Source: Alphaproteobacteria bacterium (GTDB taxonomy: Bacteria > Pseudomonadota > Alphaproteobacteria > Sphingomonadales > Kordiimonadaceae). Taken from it: a stretch of 64,000 nucleotides of DNA. The notes below the pieces were generated by a model that was not told the DNA's origin, made no database searches, and was given only the letters and a program-made list of their open reading frames with translations. The first letter of the stretch is position 1; every line of letters starts with the position of its first letter. Positions 53,275-62,694 of this stretch are shown here, in pieces. The DNA lies in contig SBGU01000005.1 of the NCBI GenBank assembly GCA_006226495.1, positions 62,001 through 126,000 of the forward strand, read 5' to 3'. A program made the translations under genes and the position numbers.

Positions 53275-53582
53275 CGCTGTCTCCCCCGAATGCCCCTGAC
53301 CGGAGCCTAGCACTGCATATCTGATCGGCAAAGGCATGCCTGCCGCGTCCGCCGGGTATCCGGTGACGATGGCAAGACTGTCAGCGCATCGGTAGCCCCC
53401 TATAACAAGCGTTCTTCGTCGCAGACGACGGTCGCTTCCTGAAGGGCTGCGCCGGCCTGGGTGTCGGCGGAAGCGCGGGTATTGTGGCTTGGGAAAAGGC
53501 GCATAACATGGTCGACCCCTTCACCGGCCACGCCGACCGACAGGCCCACATAGGGGCTGTTCCACGCCAGTTCGGGCGCGGC
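53275..53582. other. 308-bp intergenic region
   Basis: No gene is supported. Minus-strand codons from 53582 to 53403 stay open for 60 codons in the frame of the upstream TPR gene after its TAG; this may be a lost C-terminus but is weak evidence in such GC-rich DNA. Confidence 0.5.
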
Positions 53583-55193
53583 CTAGGATGTGCGCAGGTA
53601 TGTGATCCACTGATGGAGCATCTGGAACGTATACGGGTCCCATAGGTCGCGCTGACGCTTGCGGAAAAAACTGAACTTGAGCGCGTGGGAAAAAGGAGCG
53701 TCGATGATGTTTTTGCTCGGTTTCATGCCCCAGCCCGGCAGCGCGCCAAACATCCACCAGGGCACTTCGGGCGCCAGTATCCAGGTCCATTTTCCGGTGG
53801 CCATTGCCAGCATCTGGGGTGCGATGGGCGGCCCCATCACGAGATCCGACAGTGCCATCAGCGCCAGGTTGGCTTCGAGGTCGTTGAAAAGGTCGACGTC
53901 CGGCAGATGCACGAAGTTGGTGCCGCCGGCCTTTTTGAGCGCAGCCAGTTCTTCCGCCGTGGCGCCATATTGCAGGTTGAGGAACGTGACACCCGGCGTG
54001 GCCACCATTTTTTCGACCATGTCGAAATCCCAGTATCCATGCCGGCGTTCCGCCGTCATCTTGCCGCTGCGCCACGAAATGCCAAATACCAGCCCGCTTT
54101 CCTGACGCGGAATCCGTGGCGCCAGCTTCGCCATGGTTTCCGGGCAGGGTGTCAGGTAAGGGCCGGCAATCGCCGCCATGGCCTGCCGGTCCCGCCAATA
54201 ATACTGGGGGAGCGACGCCAGCGGGACCGCTATATCAATGCTTTTGCCCAGGGGTCCCTTCAGGTCCGGGAAATGGCGTTCGCGGCGGCCGTAAGCGACC
54301 TTGTCCTCGAACGGGATGATGGTCGCACCTGTAAAACTGCGCCGGAATATCGAAACGAGCCTCGGCGCGCAGGCGACCACCACATGGCCGGCGTCTCGCA
54401 TGAGCGCGGGCAGCACGGCCGCAAACATGACCTCGTCGCCGATGCCCTGTTCCGCCATCACCAGGACGGTTTTACCCGTGAGGGGGCCGCCATTCCAGAG
54501 CGGATAGCGGTGCACGAAGGTCACGTCCTTCGCAAGGCCGGCCGCAAGCTTCAGGCGTGCCTCGTAACTTTTCCAGCCGTCGGCGATTTGCCCGCTCTGA
54601 AACTGCGCAATCGCGAGGCTGAGCCGCACTGCATGATTGTCGGGCTCAAGCGTCAGCACCTGCCGGTAAAGCGCGATGCCCTGTTCGTTCGGACCGTAAC
54701 ATTCCGCCAGGTTGTTGAGTGCGGCTACATTGACCGGATCGAGCCGGATGGCTTCCTGAAAAAAAATCATCGCATTCGCATGGTCGTTCAGGTGCTGGCG
54801 GGTCAGGACACCAATGATGTTCCACAGCGACGCATAGGCCGGAAACATCTCGACCGCCGATTTCGCAAGCGACAGGGCCTCGTCCGCCCGTTCCTGTTTG
54901 ATGTAACAGGATGCGAGGTTGACATAGTGGGAGGGGTTGCCCGGCTCGATCTCAAGCGCGGCCGCCAGGAACTTCGCGGCATAGTCCGGCATGTCCATAC
55001 GCAGGGAAAGGTCGCCCAGCACCTGCATCAGAAGCGCGGTCGGCGGGTTTTTCGCCAGCGTGTCCTGCATGATCTGCAGGGCTTCGGCCCGGTCGCCTTC
55101 CTCGAAACAGCGCAGAGCGGTGGCCGCCGCCAGGTCAATGTTGGCGGGGTCCCGCTTCAGGGCGCGGCGGAGTTGGGTCGAGGAAGAAGGCAT
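53583..55193 (-). CDS. TPR-containing glycosyltransferase-like protein
   Basis: A 536-residue protein. The first 215 residues are about six TPR motifs (ALEIEPGNPSHYVNLASCYIKQERADEALSLAKSAV is the clearest). The rest is a GT-B-type domain with the conserved AEQGIGDEVMFA (about 247-258) seen in family-9/41-like TPR transferases, plus LNLQYGA and a region with conserved DLVMGPPIAPQMLAMATG. It may add a sugar to protein Ser/Thr or to a lipid-linked glycan. Its TAG stop is followed in frame by 60 open codons. First gene of the minus-strand side of the glycan island. Confidence 0.78.
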   Translation of the reverse strand: MPSSSTQLRRALKRDPANIDLAAATALRCFEEGDRAEALQIMQDTLAKNPPTALLMQVLGDLSLRMDMPDYAAKFLAAALEIEPGNPSHYVNLASCYIKQERADEALSLAKSAVEMFPAYASLWNIIGVLTRQHLNDHANAMIFFQEAIRLDPVNVAALNNLAECYGPNEQGIALYRQVLTLEPDNHAVRLSLAIAQFQSGQIADGWKSYEARLKLAAGLAKDVTFVHRYPLWNGGPLTGKTVLVMAEQGIGDEVMFAAVLPALMRDAGHVVVACAPRLVSIFRRSFTGATIIPFEDKVAYGRRERHFPDLKGPLGKSIDIAVPLASLPQYYWRDRQAMAAIAGPYLTPCPETMAKLAPRIPRQESGLVFGISWRSGKMTAERRHGYWDFDMVEKMVATPGVTFLNLQYGATAEELAALKKAGGTNFVHLPDVDLFNDLEANLALMALSDLVMGPPIAPQMLAMATGKWTWILAPEVPWWMFGALPGWGMKPSKNIIDAPFSHALKFSFFRKRQRDLWDPYTFQMLHQWITYLRTS

Positions 55194-55238
55194 CTGGTGT
55201 CCTGGTCGGGGTCCGGTGCAAATAATTTGTATGCCAGC

Positions 55239-56033
55239 CTAGAAGGGTGCGTGCAACCGCGCGAGGAAATTGTCAGCCTTCATCCAGGCTTCGAAGTCGG
55301 CCCAGTTGACGACCTTGCGGTCGTACCGGCTTTCGTGGTCCTGTTTGGTCAGGCCGCCCTGGAATTCCTGCTCGGGCAGCGGGTCTTCAAGGCCAAGGCG
55401 CGCGCCCAGATCGGCGATGGTGGCCCGCAACGCCGCGGCCGGCACGTCGATATGGTCTTCATATGACAGGTCGATCACCGGCAGGCCCGAAGCCCGCACC
55501 AGATTTCCCACGCTCTTGTACCAGTTGTAATTGTCGCACCACCATTCCTGGAAATAGCGCGGTGCCAGTTCAACGCTCAGGCTGCTGGTATCGCAATTAT
55601 GGTATCGCTGGGTCTGGACCGATTTCATCAGTGAAATGAAGGTGTCGATGGGCGCGCGCCGGACGAAGGCCACCGAAAGGTCGGGCACGCCGTCCAGCAG
55701 TTCGACCAGCTTTTCGGGTGTCAGGTGCTTCGGGAAAACCTTGAATATCAGGGCATCAAAATTGGCGCTGACCTTGTCGGCCAGGAAATTGACCGTTTCG
55801 GCCGGATGGTCGGACATCCAGCGGATCAGGCGCGGGTCCTTGTTGCCATCGACATCGAGCCCGCCCATGCCGGCGATCTGGTCACTTTCTTCCCGGCTGA
55901 TGGAATAGGCCTCCTCGGGATGAAAAATCTCGAACCGCACATTGAGGCGGTCCAGGTTGCGCATGGAATAGAAGAAATGGTTGGTTCCGGTCCGGGGGAT
56001 CGAAAAAACCACAATCTTCTTCATCGTCTTCAT
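55239..56033 (-). CDS. Sulfotransferase family protein
   Basis: A 264-residue PAPS-dependent sulfotransferase. The 5'-phosphosulfate loop is SIPRTGTNHF (11-20) and the 3'-phosphate segment is VAFVRRAPIDTFISLMKS. The family transfers sulfate to carbohydrate or protein. The long upstream frame is not coding; the family start MKTMKKIVVFSIP at 56033 has GGAG. It lies 45 bp upstream of the TPR gene on the same strand, so both may act on the same glycan. Confidence 0.85.
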   Translation of the reverse strand: MKTMKKIVVFSIPRTGTNHFFYSMRNLDRLNVRFEIFHPEEAYSISREESDQIAGMGGLDVDGNKDPRLIRWMSDHPAETVNFLADKVSANFDALIFKVFPKHLTPEKLVELLDGVPDLSVAFVRRAPIDTFISLMKSVQTQRYHNCDTSSLSVELAPRYFQEWWCDNYNWYKSVGNLVRASGLPVIDLSYEDHIDVPAAALRATIADLGARLGLEDPLPEQEFQGGLTKQDHESRYDRKVVNWADFEAWMKADNFLARLHAPF

Positions 56034-56212
56034 GACGCGCTCCGTTCGATGACATAAGGCCCTTGCGGCCAAGCATATTTTATACCAGCCTGCCGGGACA
56101 AGAGCAGAACCGCAAAGCACCAAAGGGATCTGCCATCCAGCCACGGCATGAACATGGCATGGAACTTGATTGTACTTTATAAACCTGTCCTTACCGACCA
56201 GACGGATTTGAG

Positions 56213-57040
56213 ATGCAAGCGCAAACCGGCCAACAGGCCCTAGAACGTCTACAAGCCTATATGAACGGCCCTTTTCAAGGCACGCCGGGCTGGTGTGGCG
56301 AACAGGTCTGGCAGACCCTTGTACCCATTTCGCTTCTGCAACAAAGCTGGAACCTGAGGGCGCCCGTGGCCGAAATCGGCCCCTATCAGGGCAAATTTTT
56401 CTGGGGTCTGGTGCAATTGTCGCTCGCAAAGTCGGGCCACACGGTCGTGGATATTTTCGACAGCGGGTCCGGCAACGCCGACTTGTCCGGCGTCGTGGGC
56501 AACAGGGCTGCCTTCCTGGAGTATGGCAAGAAGCTGGGAACGAACGCCACCGACCTTCATATTTTCGAACAGGACTCCCGGAGCCTGTGCGCTGCAGATA
56601 TCCGGTCTGCCACCGGCTGTTCCGACGGATTTGCCTGTTTCAGCGTCGACGGCGCCCACCACAAGGACTATGTCGAACATGACCTGAAGCTTGCGTTCGA
56701 CCTGACCCACCCGGACGGGGTGATCATTGTTGACGATTATGGCAACCCGCGCTGGCACTGTGTGCAGGAAGTGGTGGCCCGCGCCTATATCCTGGGCGAC
56801 CCGGCCTTTGTGCCCGTAGCCTTCAGTTGCAACAAGCTGTTCCTGTGCCACCGCGACCGGCTGGCGGCTTACCGGGCGGCGCTGGGCGGCTTTATCGCCG
56901 AGCATTTCCCCACGACCCGCGTTTTCGAGACCGAACATTTCGGATATTTGGGTCTGACCATCCTGCCGCCGGCCAACGAACGGTTCCACATGGATGTCGC
57001 CGCAGCATTCTCGGTCGCGCGGTATCTCGGGGACCTGTGA
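56213..57040 (+). CDS. Class I SAM-dependent methyltransferase (Methyltransf_24-like)
   Basis: A 275-residue protein with a Rossmann methyltransferase fold; the SAM loop is AEIGPYQGKFFWGL (53-66), followed by acidic VVDIFDSGSG, and FSVDGAHHKDYVEHDLKLA, the sequence of the Methyltransf_24 group that modifies sugars or antibiotics. Divergent from the sulfotransferase at 56033. Its stop overlaps the GT start (TGATG), so the next enzyme is coupled. Confidence 0.82.
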   Translation: MQAQTGQQALERLQAYMNGPFQGTPGWCGEQVWQTLVPISLLQQSWNLRAPVAEIGPYQGKFFWGLVQLSLAKSGHTVVDIFDSGSGNADLSGVVGNRAAFLEYGKKLGTNATDLHIFEQDSRSLCAADIRSATGCSDGFACFSVDGAHHKDYVEHDLKLAFDLTHPDGVIIVDDYGNPRWHCVQEVVARAYILGDPAFVPVAFSCNKLFLCHRDRLAAYRAALGGFIAEHFPTTRVFETEHFGYLGLTILPPANERFHMDVAAAFSVARYLGDL

Positions 57041-59178
57041 TGCAGCCATTGATCACTGTCGCCATCTGTACCTACAACCGCTTCGGATACCTGCCGCTCG
57101 CGATCGACAGCCTCGTCCGCCAGACGCTGGATGCAGCCGCGTTCGAAGTGCTTGTGCTCGACAACAGCAGCGACCAAGCGGCGGCAGACGCCTTTTGGGC
57201 GGATTATGCGCTGCCAGCCAATGCCCGGCTCGTGCGCACATCGCCCCCCGGCCTGTCGCGCGCCCGCAACATCGCCTACCGGGAAGCCCGGGCCCCGCTG
57301 CTCGCCTATCTGGATGACGATGCCATCGCCGAACCCGGCTGGCTTGAAGCCTATCTCGCCTATTTTGCCGCGAACCCGGACGTAGGTGTGGCCGGCGGCC
57401 CCATCGACCCCATCTGGCCTGAAGCCGAAAAACCTGCCTGGCTGCCTGGTTCCTTCCTGGAATGCCTTTCGGTCCTGGACCTCGGCGACAAGGACCGGCA
57501 CATGGCCGACAGCGCCTTCGGCTTTGGCGCCAACCTGGCGTTCCGCACCGAAACCCTGCGGCAGATCGGCGGCTTCGAGGAAAGCATCGGCCGCATCGGC
57601 AACCGCACACTGCTGAGCAACGAAGAAATCATCGTGCAGAACAGGGTATGCACCGAAGCCGGCCAGAAAAAGGGCTATGCCGCCAAGGCGCGGGTGCGGC
57701 ACCATGTGGATGCGGGCAGACTGAGCCAGAACTGGTTCCGGTCGCGCCTTGCGTGGCAGGCTGTATCGGAAATCCTGCCGGGCGACGAAGGTGGATATTC
57801 CCACGGCTGGAACCATGCCATGCTGCGTTCAAGCGCGGAAACGCTGGGCCTGGAAAGTTTTGTCGACAGTTTCATGAACCCGGTCGATGCCACCCAGTTC
57901 AACCAGCAGCTCCATTTCCTGCGCCATTTTGTCGGCGAAATGCTGAACGCCAAGGATATCCCGGATCAGATTTACGCGAACATCATGCGGCGCGGCACGC
58001 CGACGCCGCTGGCTGCAGAAAAACCTGCCCCGGTCAAGGTTGCGGAAGCCACGATCACCCTGCCCCACATGGGCAGCCGCCGGCCCCATATCTTCGCGGA
58101 ATTTGTCCCCGGCCACCGGTATCTGTTCGACGCCTATGGTCTGAGCGATCGGACACACCTGACCCTTCTCAAGGACAATGCCTGGTCCCGCCCGATGCAG
58201 TTTTCCCTGCGCGAACTGGCAAAAAGCCTGAACTGCAGCAACCGGTCGGTCACGTTCCTGACGCTCGACCCATTCCTGCAACTGTCCCAGATTTCGGCGC
58301 TGCGCGAGTTCATGGCGCAGGTGCAAATCCCGGTATCGGCAATCCTGCACCGGCTGCCAACCAAAGCCACCGAAATCCAGCACCTGCGCGCGCTTGACAA
58401 GGATTTGGCCAATATATTTGTGCTGTCGGAACCCTTCAAGGAACGGGTCGAGGCCAGCCTCGGCCTGACGTCGCTCCGCTATTTGCCGCACCATCCGTCC
58501 AAGTTCCTGTTCACCGATGTGGCAGGGCACGGCTTCCGCCAACAGCAGGGTATCGCCGACGACCGGATTGTTGTCAGCCTGGTGGGCGAATTGCGCCGGC
58601 ACAAGGGACTTGAAACCCTGTTCGCCGCCTTGCCCCAGCTTTCGGAGGCGGCACGCGAGCGGCTGACCTTCGTGGTGGCAGGCAAGGCAACCCACTATAG
58701 CGTTGCCGAGATCGAGGACGCCTTCAAGGCCGCCGGCTGCCAGTACCGTATCCTCAGCGGCAAGGGCAGCGGCGACAGTTACATCTTCCTGGACGCCAAA
58801 CATTTCACCGAAATCCTGAAGGGCAGCGATGTCGGCCTGTTGCTGTATGAAGGCGTGCAGAAGGACCTGACAAGCGGTATTCTGTCGGACTATATCTGGC
58901 TCAACAAACCGGTGATCGCGACCGCAACCAGTATGGCGGGCCAGGACGTTATCGCCAACGGGCTGGGCCTTGTTGTGCCTGAACAGAATTCGAAGGGTCT
59001 TGCGACCACCCTGAACAGCCTGAGCCGGCGCGGGCTGGATTTTGCCGGCGGCGCAGCTTTCCAGCGCTTCCGCAATTCCATCGCGCCCCAAAATACCTGT
59101 GCGGTGCTGATGGACATACTGGACCAGCGCACCGACGACACCATGCCCGCCACCGCGGGCGGAATGCGGAGGCCATGA
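57040..59178 (+). CDS. Two-domain glycosyltransferase: GT2 (N) + GT4/GT-B (C)
   Basis: A 712-residue fusion. Residues 1-330 are a GT2 fold with AICTYNR, GLSRARNIAYREA and the DxD motif YLDDDA (90-95). Residues about 400-690 form a GT-B half with VVSLVGELRRHKGLETLFAALPQ (near 510) and DVGLLLYEGVQKDLTSGILSDYIWLNKPVIATATS as the donor site. Fusions like this make two linkages in sequence. The frame before 57040 is only a read-through of the upstream gene. Confidence 0.88.
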   Translation: MQPLITVAICTYNRFGYLPLAIDSLVRQTLDAAAFEVLVLDNSSDQAAADAFWADYALPANARLVRTSPPGLSRARNIAYREARAPLLAYLDDDAIAEPGWLEAYLAYFAANPDVGVAGGPIDPIWPEAEKPAWLPGSFLECLSVLDLGDKDRHMADSAFGFGANLAFRTETLRQIGGFEESIGRIGNRTLLSNEEIIVQNRVCTEAGQKKGYAAKARVRHHVDAGRLSQNWFRSRLAWQAVSEILPGDEGGYSHGWNHAMLRSSAETLGLESFVDSFMNPVDATQFNQQLHFLRHFVGEMLNAKDIPDQIYANIMRRGTPTPLAAEKPAPVKVAEATITLPHMGSRRPHIFAEFVPGHRYLFDAYGLSDRTHLTLLKDNAWSRPMQFSLRELAKSLNCSNRSVTFLTLDPFLQLSQISALREFMAQVQIPVSAILHRLPTKATEIQHLRALDKDLANIFVLSEPFKERVEASLGLTSLRYLPHHPSKFLFTDVAGHGFRQQQGIADDRIVVSLVGELRRHKGLETLFAALPQLSEAARERLTFVVAGKATHYSVAEIEDAFKAAGCQYRILSGKGSGDSYIFLDAKHFTEILKGSDVGLLLYEGVQKDLTSGILSDYIWLNKPVIATATSMAGQDVIANGLGLVVPEQNSKGLATTLNSLSRRGLDFAGGAAFQRFRNSIAPQNTCAVLMDILDQRTDDTMPATAGGMRRP

Positions 59179-60296
59179 TGCCGAGCGCGATGATTTTCCT
59201 GTTCGATACCTGCACGTCCAAATGCGCCTATTGCGGCCATGCGACCAGCGGAAAAGTACTGGACAATACCCAACTGACGCCCTATCGCGACCGGTCGCTG
59301 ATCGACCGGTTTCTCGGCTTTTTCGAACGCCGGACCGACGCCGAAAACAAATGGCTGCTGATGCTCCTGGGTGGTGAACCGCTATTGATGCCGAACCTCG
59401 ATCATTTCATCGAGCGTACCCACGCGGCAGGCAACCGCACCGCACTTTATACGTCGCTGAACATCGGGTCGAACCACAAATCCTACCGCTATCTCCTGGG
59501 CTGCGACCCCGAGGCGGTCGATTACATCATGGCGTCGTTCCATCCCGAAGCGGATGACTTCGAAGACCGGTTCTTCGAAATGATGGCAGCGCTTAAACAG
59601 CATGGCCACAAGGTGATCTTCCGGTTTATCGCGCATCCGCTGCGCCTCTACCGCATGGAAGACCTGCACCGCAAGTGCCGGGACATGGACATCTGTTTTT
59701 CGCCCTATGCCTATTGTTCGGCCAACTATCCGCTTGGTTACACACCCGAGGACCGCACGATCATCGAACGGTACACCACCAACTATAGCCAGGTGGTGCA
59801 GATGGAAAACGGGCTCGCGGTCCAGCGGCTGACCTGCGAGGCGGGTGAAAAGCTGCTGTACATTAACGCGCGCGACGGCAAGATCTTCCCCTGCCCCAAC
59901 GTGTTCAACCGCGCCATCGGCAACGTGTATGACGACTACCTGGAACCCAAGAAGGGCCGGGGCTGTTACGACATGTCCACCCGCTGTTTCTGTGACATCA
60001 ATTTCCAGCAGAACCATGTCGCGGGCCTGGACGACAGCGCCAATTTCGCCGCCGAAAAGGCGGGCTATGTGGCACCGGCGGTGCATGCCGACCTCCGCGC
60101 GGAGCTGGCCGCGAAGGGCTTCAGTTTTCACGAGCATTCACACCGCAAGACGCTGGGCGAAAACAGCGCCGACGACAAGCTGGTCATGACAAAAAGCGAA
60201 GTGAAGCAGGTCTTCGAACAGAACCGTGACTTTTATCACGGCGACTTCCGCAAGAACTTCCATCCGGTTTTCCGCAAAAGTGGCGGCGAACAGTAG
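59175..60296 (+). CDS. Radical SAM enzyme with SPASM-like C-terminal cluster
   Basis: A 373-residue enzyme. The iron-sulfur motif is C13-x3-C17-x2-C20 (CTSKCAYC), with LGGEP (65-69) as the SAM-binding motif. A second Cys set (C221, C240, C264, C271, C273) at the C-terminal side suggests an auxiliary cluster, as in SPASM enzymes that change peptides or sugars. It overlaps the GT gene by four bases (ATGA), so it is coupled to the methyltransferase-GT pair. The substrate is unknown. Confidence 0.85.
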   Translation: MMPSAMIFLFDTCTSKCAYCGHATSGKVLDNTQLTPYRDRSLIDRFLGFFERRTDAENKWLLMLLGGEPLLMPNLDHFIERTHAAGNRTALYTSLNIGSNHKSYRYLLGCDPEAVDYIMASFHPEADDFEDRFFEMMAALKQHGHKVIFRFIAHPLRLYRMEDLHRKCRDMDICFSPYAYCSANYPLGYTPEDRTIIERYTTNYSQVVQMENGLAVQRLTCEAGEKLLYINARDGKIFPCPNVFNRAIGNVYDDYLEPKKGRGCYDMSTRCFCDINFQQNHVAGLDDSANFAAEKAGYVAPAVHADLRAELAAKGFSFHEHSHRKTLGENSADDKLVMTKSEVKQVFEQNRDFYHGDFRKNFHPVFRKSGGEQ

Positions 60297-60332
60297 GGCG
60301 CACGCAGTCCCCGCCCTGCCCGAGCCGGCCCC

Positions 60333-61427
60333 TCAGGGGCGCGGCACCATGCCATAAAGCGGCGGGTGCCCGGTGCCCAGTTGCTCGGTGATCATTTCGA
60401 TGATCGGCCCGGCGAATGCAGGAGACGCCACCAGGAACCCCTGGGCCTTGCCGGCAAAAGCCGCGATCGCGCCCTTGTCGGCCACCGGCACTTCGAAGGG
60501 TATGTCCAGGCTGCATCCGGCCAGATATTCGACATAGGCGCACACCTCGATCCCCAGATCGCGGCAGCGCAGGACAAGGTAGGGCCCAAGCCCGCCGTTG
60601 CCACCCGCGCAGAACAGCGCCACCGACCGCACGCCGGCGCCCATCAGGTCTTCAAGCCAGCCATCGCATTTCAGCCGGTGTTCCTCGTTGACCGACTGCA
60701 CAAGCCAGTCGGCCGTGAACTGGCCCTTTTCGCGTGCGCTGCGCAGGCGCGCATCCTGGAACTGGATGAAACATTCGGGGTGGACAAGATCGGTCGGCAG
60801 CGACACGACCGGCACATCCATTGCCAGTCGGTTTTCGCAGCCTTCGCGCACGAACAGAAACGTATTCTGCCGGTACCACCATTCGACCCGCGTATCGCCC
60901 CAGATGACCGGGCGGATGGTATCTACCACCCGGTAGCCCTGGTCCGCGAACAGGGCGCACCAGTAGCTGGGCCACCGTTCGTTGACATGATTGTGTCCGC
61001 CCTGGCCCGGAATGGCGGCACCGAACAGGACAACGTCGCTTGCGCCGCATAGAAGGGCCACAAACTGCGCGGCATATTCTTCTTCCAGGTGTTCCGCGAC
61101 CTCGAGGCTCATGGCCAGGGAAAATTTTTCCCCCAGATCAAGCGGTTCCGTGAGGGAGTGCGAGCGGAATTCGTCGCGTTCGATCAGGAAATGGCTTTCG
61201 GGCACGCTGCCACCATCGACACCCTGCACCTTGCTCACGCCCATGCCCTTGAAGACGCTGAGCCAGGCCCCGGTGCCACAGCCAATGTCGACGACCGAAC
61301 GCACATCCGAGACCATATCAAGCACCAGCGGCACCACCACCCGCGCGGAATGCAGCGACCCTTCCACCTGGGCGGCATAAAAGCCCGCATCGTAGGTCTG
61401 GCCCGGTTGTTGAGAGGCTGTAGCCAT
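60333..61427 (-). CDS. Class I SAM-dependent methyltransferase with C-terminal extension
   Basis: A 364-residue protein. Residues 1-200 are a methyltransferase with motif I VVDIGCGTGAW (45-55) and SLEVAEHLEEEYAAQF, the glycan-type group. Residues 230-364 form a second, Rossmann-like region (GVRSVALFCAGGNGGLGPYLVLRCRDLGIEVCAYVEYLAG), resembling a nucleotide-sugar or NAD domain, so a bifunctional enzyme is possible. The start at 61427 has AGGG; the longer frame begins without a site. Convergent with the radical SAM gene. Confidence 0.8.
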   Translation of the reverse strand: MATASQQPGQTYDAGFYAAQVEGSLHSARVVVPLVLDMVSDVRSVVDIGCGTGAWLSVFKGMGVSKVQGVDGGSVPESHFLIERDEFRSHSLTEPLDLGEKFSLAMSLEVAEHLEEEYAAQFVALLCGASDVVLFGAAIPGQGGHNHVNERWPSYWCALFADQGYRVVDTIRPVIWGDTRVEWWYRQNTFLFVREGCENRLAMDVPVVSLPTDLVHPECFIQFQDARLRSAREKGQFTADWLVQSVNEEHRLKCDGWLEDLMGAGVRSVALFCAGGNGGLGPYLVLRCRDLGIEVCAYVEYLAGCSLDIPFEVPVADKGAIAAFAGKAQGFLVASPAFAGPIIEMITEQLGTGHPPLYGMVPRP

Positions 61428-61493
61428 GGTTTTCCCTGCCTGTTCAAACTGTTGAATTGGGTTGCGTGCATTTTTCATGCACGAACCATACCG

Positions 61494-62477
61494 CTATTGG
61501 TCATGCGCCTGCCACGGCAGGCTTTCAAGCCTTGCCATATCGCCTGCCAGCAACGCCTGCAGTAGCGCGACATACCCAAGCACCTCGCGTCGGAAAGTGA
61601 TCGCCTCATCGTCGTCCGCCTGCCGCACACCGGGCCCGAACGCCGCGGCCAGCCGCTCCTCAAGCTGCTTCGGCGCCAGAAGGGTATCCGAACCGACACC
61701 TACGAGATCCGATACCAATTGCCACGCCACCCGCCGCACCAGCCAGCTTTTTTCAAGCCGCGCCGCCGGCACATGATGGTCGACCACCGCATCCGGCACA
61801 TAACGCACCTGCCAGCCCTGCCGTTTCATGCGGTCCGTCGCCGCGCTTTCTTCGTTGCTCATCAGCGCAATGCCGTCGCCCGTGCGCCCAAGGGCGACGT
61901 CGAAACCACCCGCTGCCAACAGACCCGACCGGTCGAATGCCAGATTGGCGCCTGCCAACCATTCGCCCGGTGCAGGCGCGCGCAAGACGCCACCCCAGTT
62001 GACCACGGAAAAATTGCCAACCATGGGAAAATCCCGGTTCGCAACCTCGCGGGTGTCGACGCCTGCCGGCAACAGCCATGTGGGCGGAACACAGCCCCAT
62101 TCAGGGCGCACGCGCCCGCCTGCAACCCCGACCTTCGCACCGGGGTCCCCGAACGCCGCCGCCAGCGCCGCAAGCCAGCCGTCGGCGGCGACCGCATCAT
62201 CGTCCAGAAACGCGACGTGGGACGCCGTGCTGATGTCCAACGCCAGGTTGCGCGCCCGCGACAGGCCGGGTGTGTCGCTGATATGATAGCGAATGCCAGG
62301 CGCCTTTGCCTCTGCCGCCCGCCTTGATGCCTCGGCCGCCCCGGTATCGGATGAATTGTCGACGATAATCACATCAAATTCACCGTCATAACGCTGCGCG
62401 CAGGCGCTTTCGATCGAGCGCGCCAGAAAGGCGGGTCGGTTGTAGCTGCAGATGACGATTGAAAAAGTCGGCGTCAT
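61494..62477 (-). CDS. GT2 family glycosyltransferase
   Basis: A 327-residue inverting transferase. It has IVICSYNRPAFLARSI at the start, IIVDNSS, DTPGLSRARNLALD and the donor DxD motif LDDDA (91-95). The first 100 residues resemble the N-terminal half of the fusion at 57.0 kb, so the two are probably paralogs. The start at 62477 has a GGGACG sequence close upstream; an ATG at 62489 is an alternative. It lies 66 bp upstream of the methyltransferase on the same strand. Confidence 0.85.
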   Translation of the reverse strand: MTPTFSIVICSYNRPAFLARSIESACAQRYDGEFDVIIVDNSSDTGAAEASRRAAEAKAPGIRYHISDTPGLSRARNLALDISTASHVAFLDDDAVAADGWLAALAAAFGDPGAKVGVAGGRVRPEWGCVPPTWLLPAGVDTREVANRDFPMVGNFSVVNWGGVLRAPAPGEWLAGANLAFDRSGLLAAGGFDVALGRTGDGIALMSNEESAATDRMKRQGWQVRYVPDAVVDHHVPAARLEKSWLVRRVAWQLVSDLVGVGSDTLLAPKQLEERLAAAFGPGVRQADDDEAITFRREVLGYVALLQALLAGDMARLESLPWQAHDQ

Positions 62478-62694
62478 GCGACGTCCCATTGCATTCTTGT
62501 GGGCCCTCTTCCACTCGGCGTTCATTGTTGCACATAATTCGCCATATATTTCAAACCCTTTTCCTCCCGCAACGGCTGGTGCAGACATGGACAGGCGGCG
62601 GCCATGGACACCCCTGGCATATTTTTTTGCTGGTTCCCGGCGCGCCGCGCCCTTAGTCTGAAGGCGAGCAAACACCGCAACCGAACGGGCAGCG

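Noticed and set aside
57040-60296. RiPP gene cluster based on the radical SAM enzyme
   Set aside because: No short precursor peptide or protease/transporter was found next to it; the neighbours are sugar enzymes, so a glycan role is more likely.
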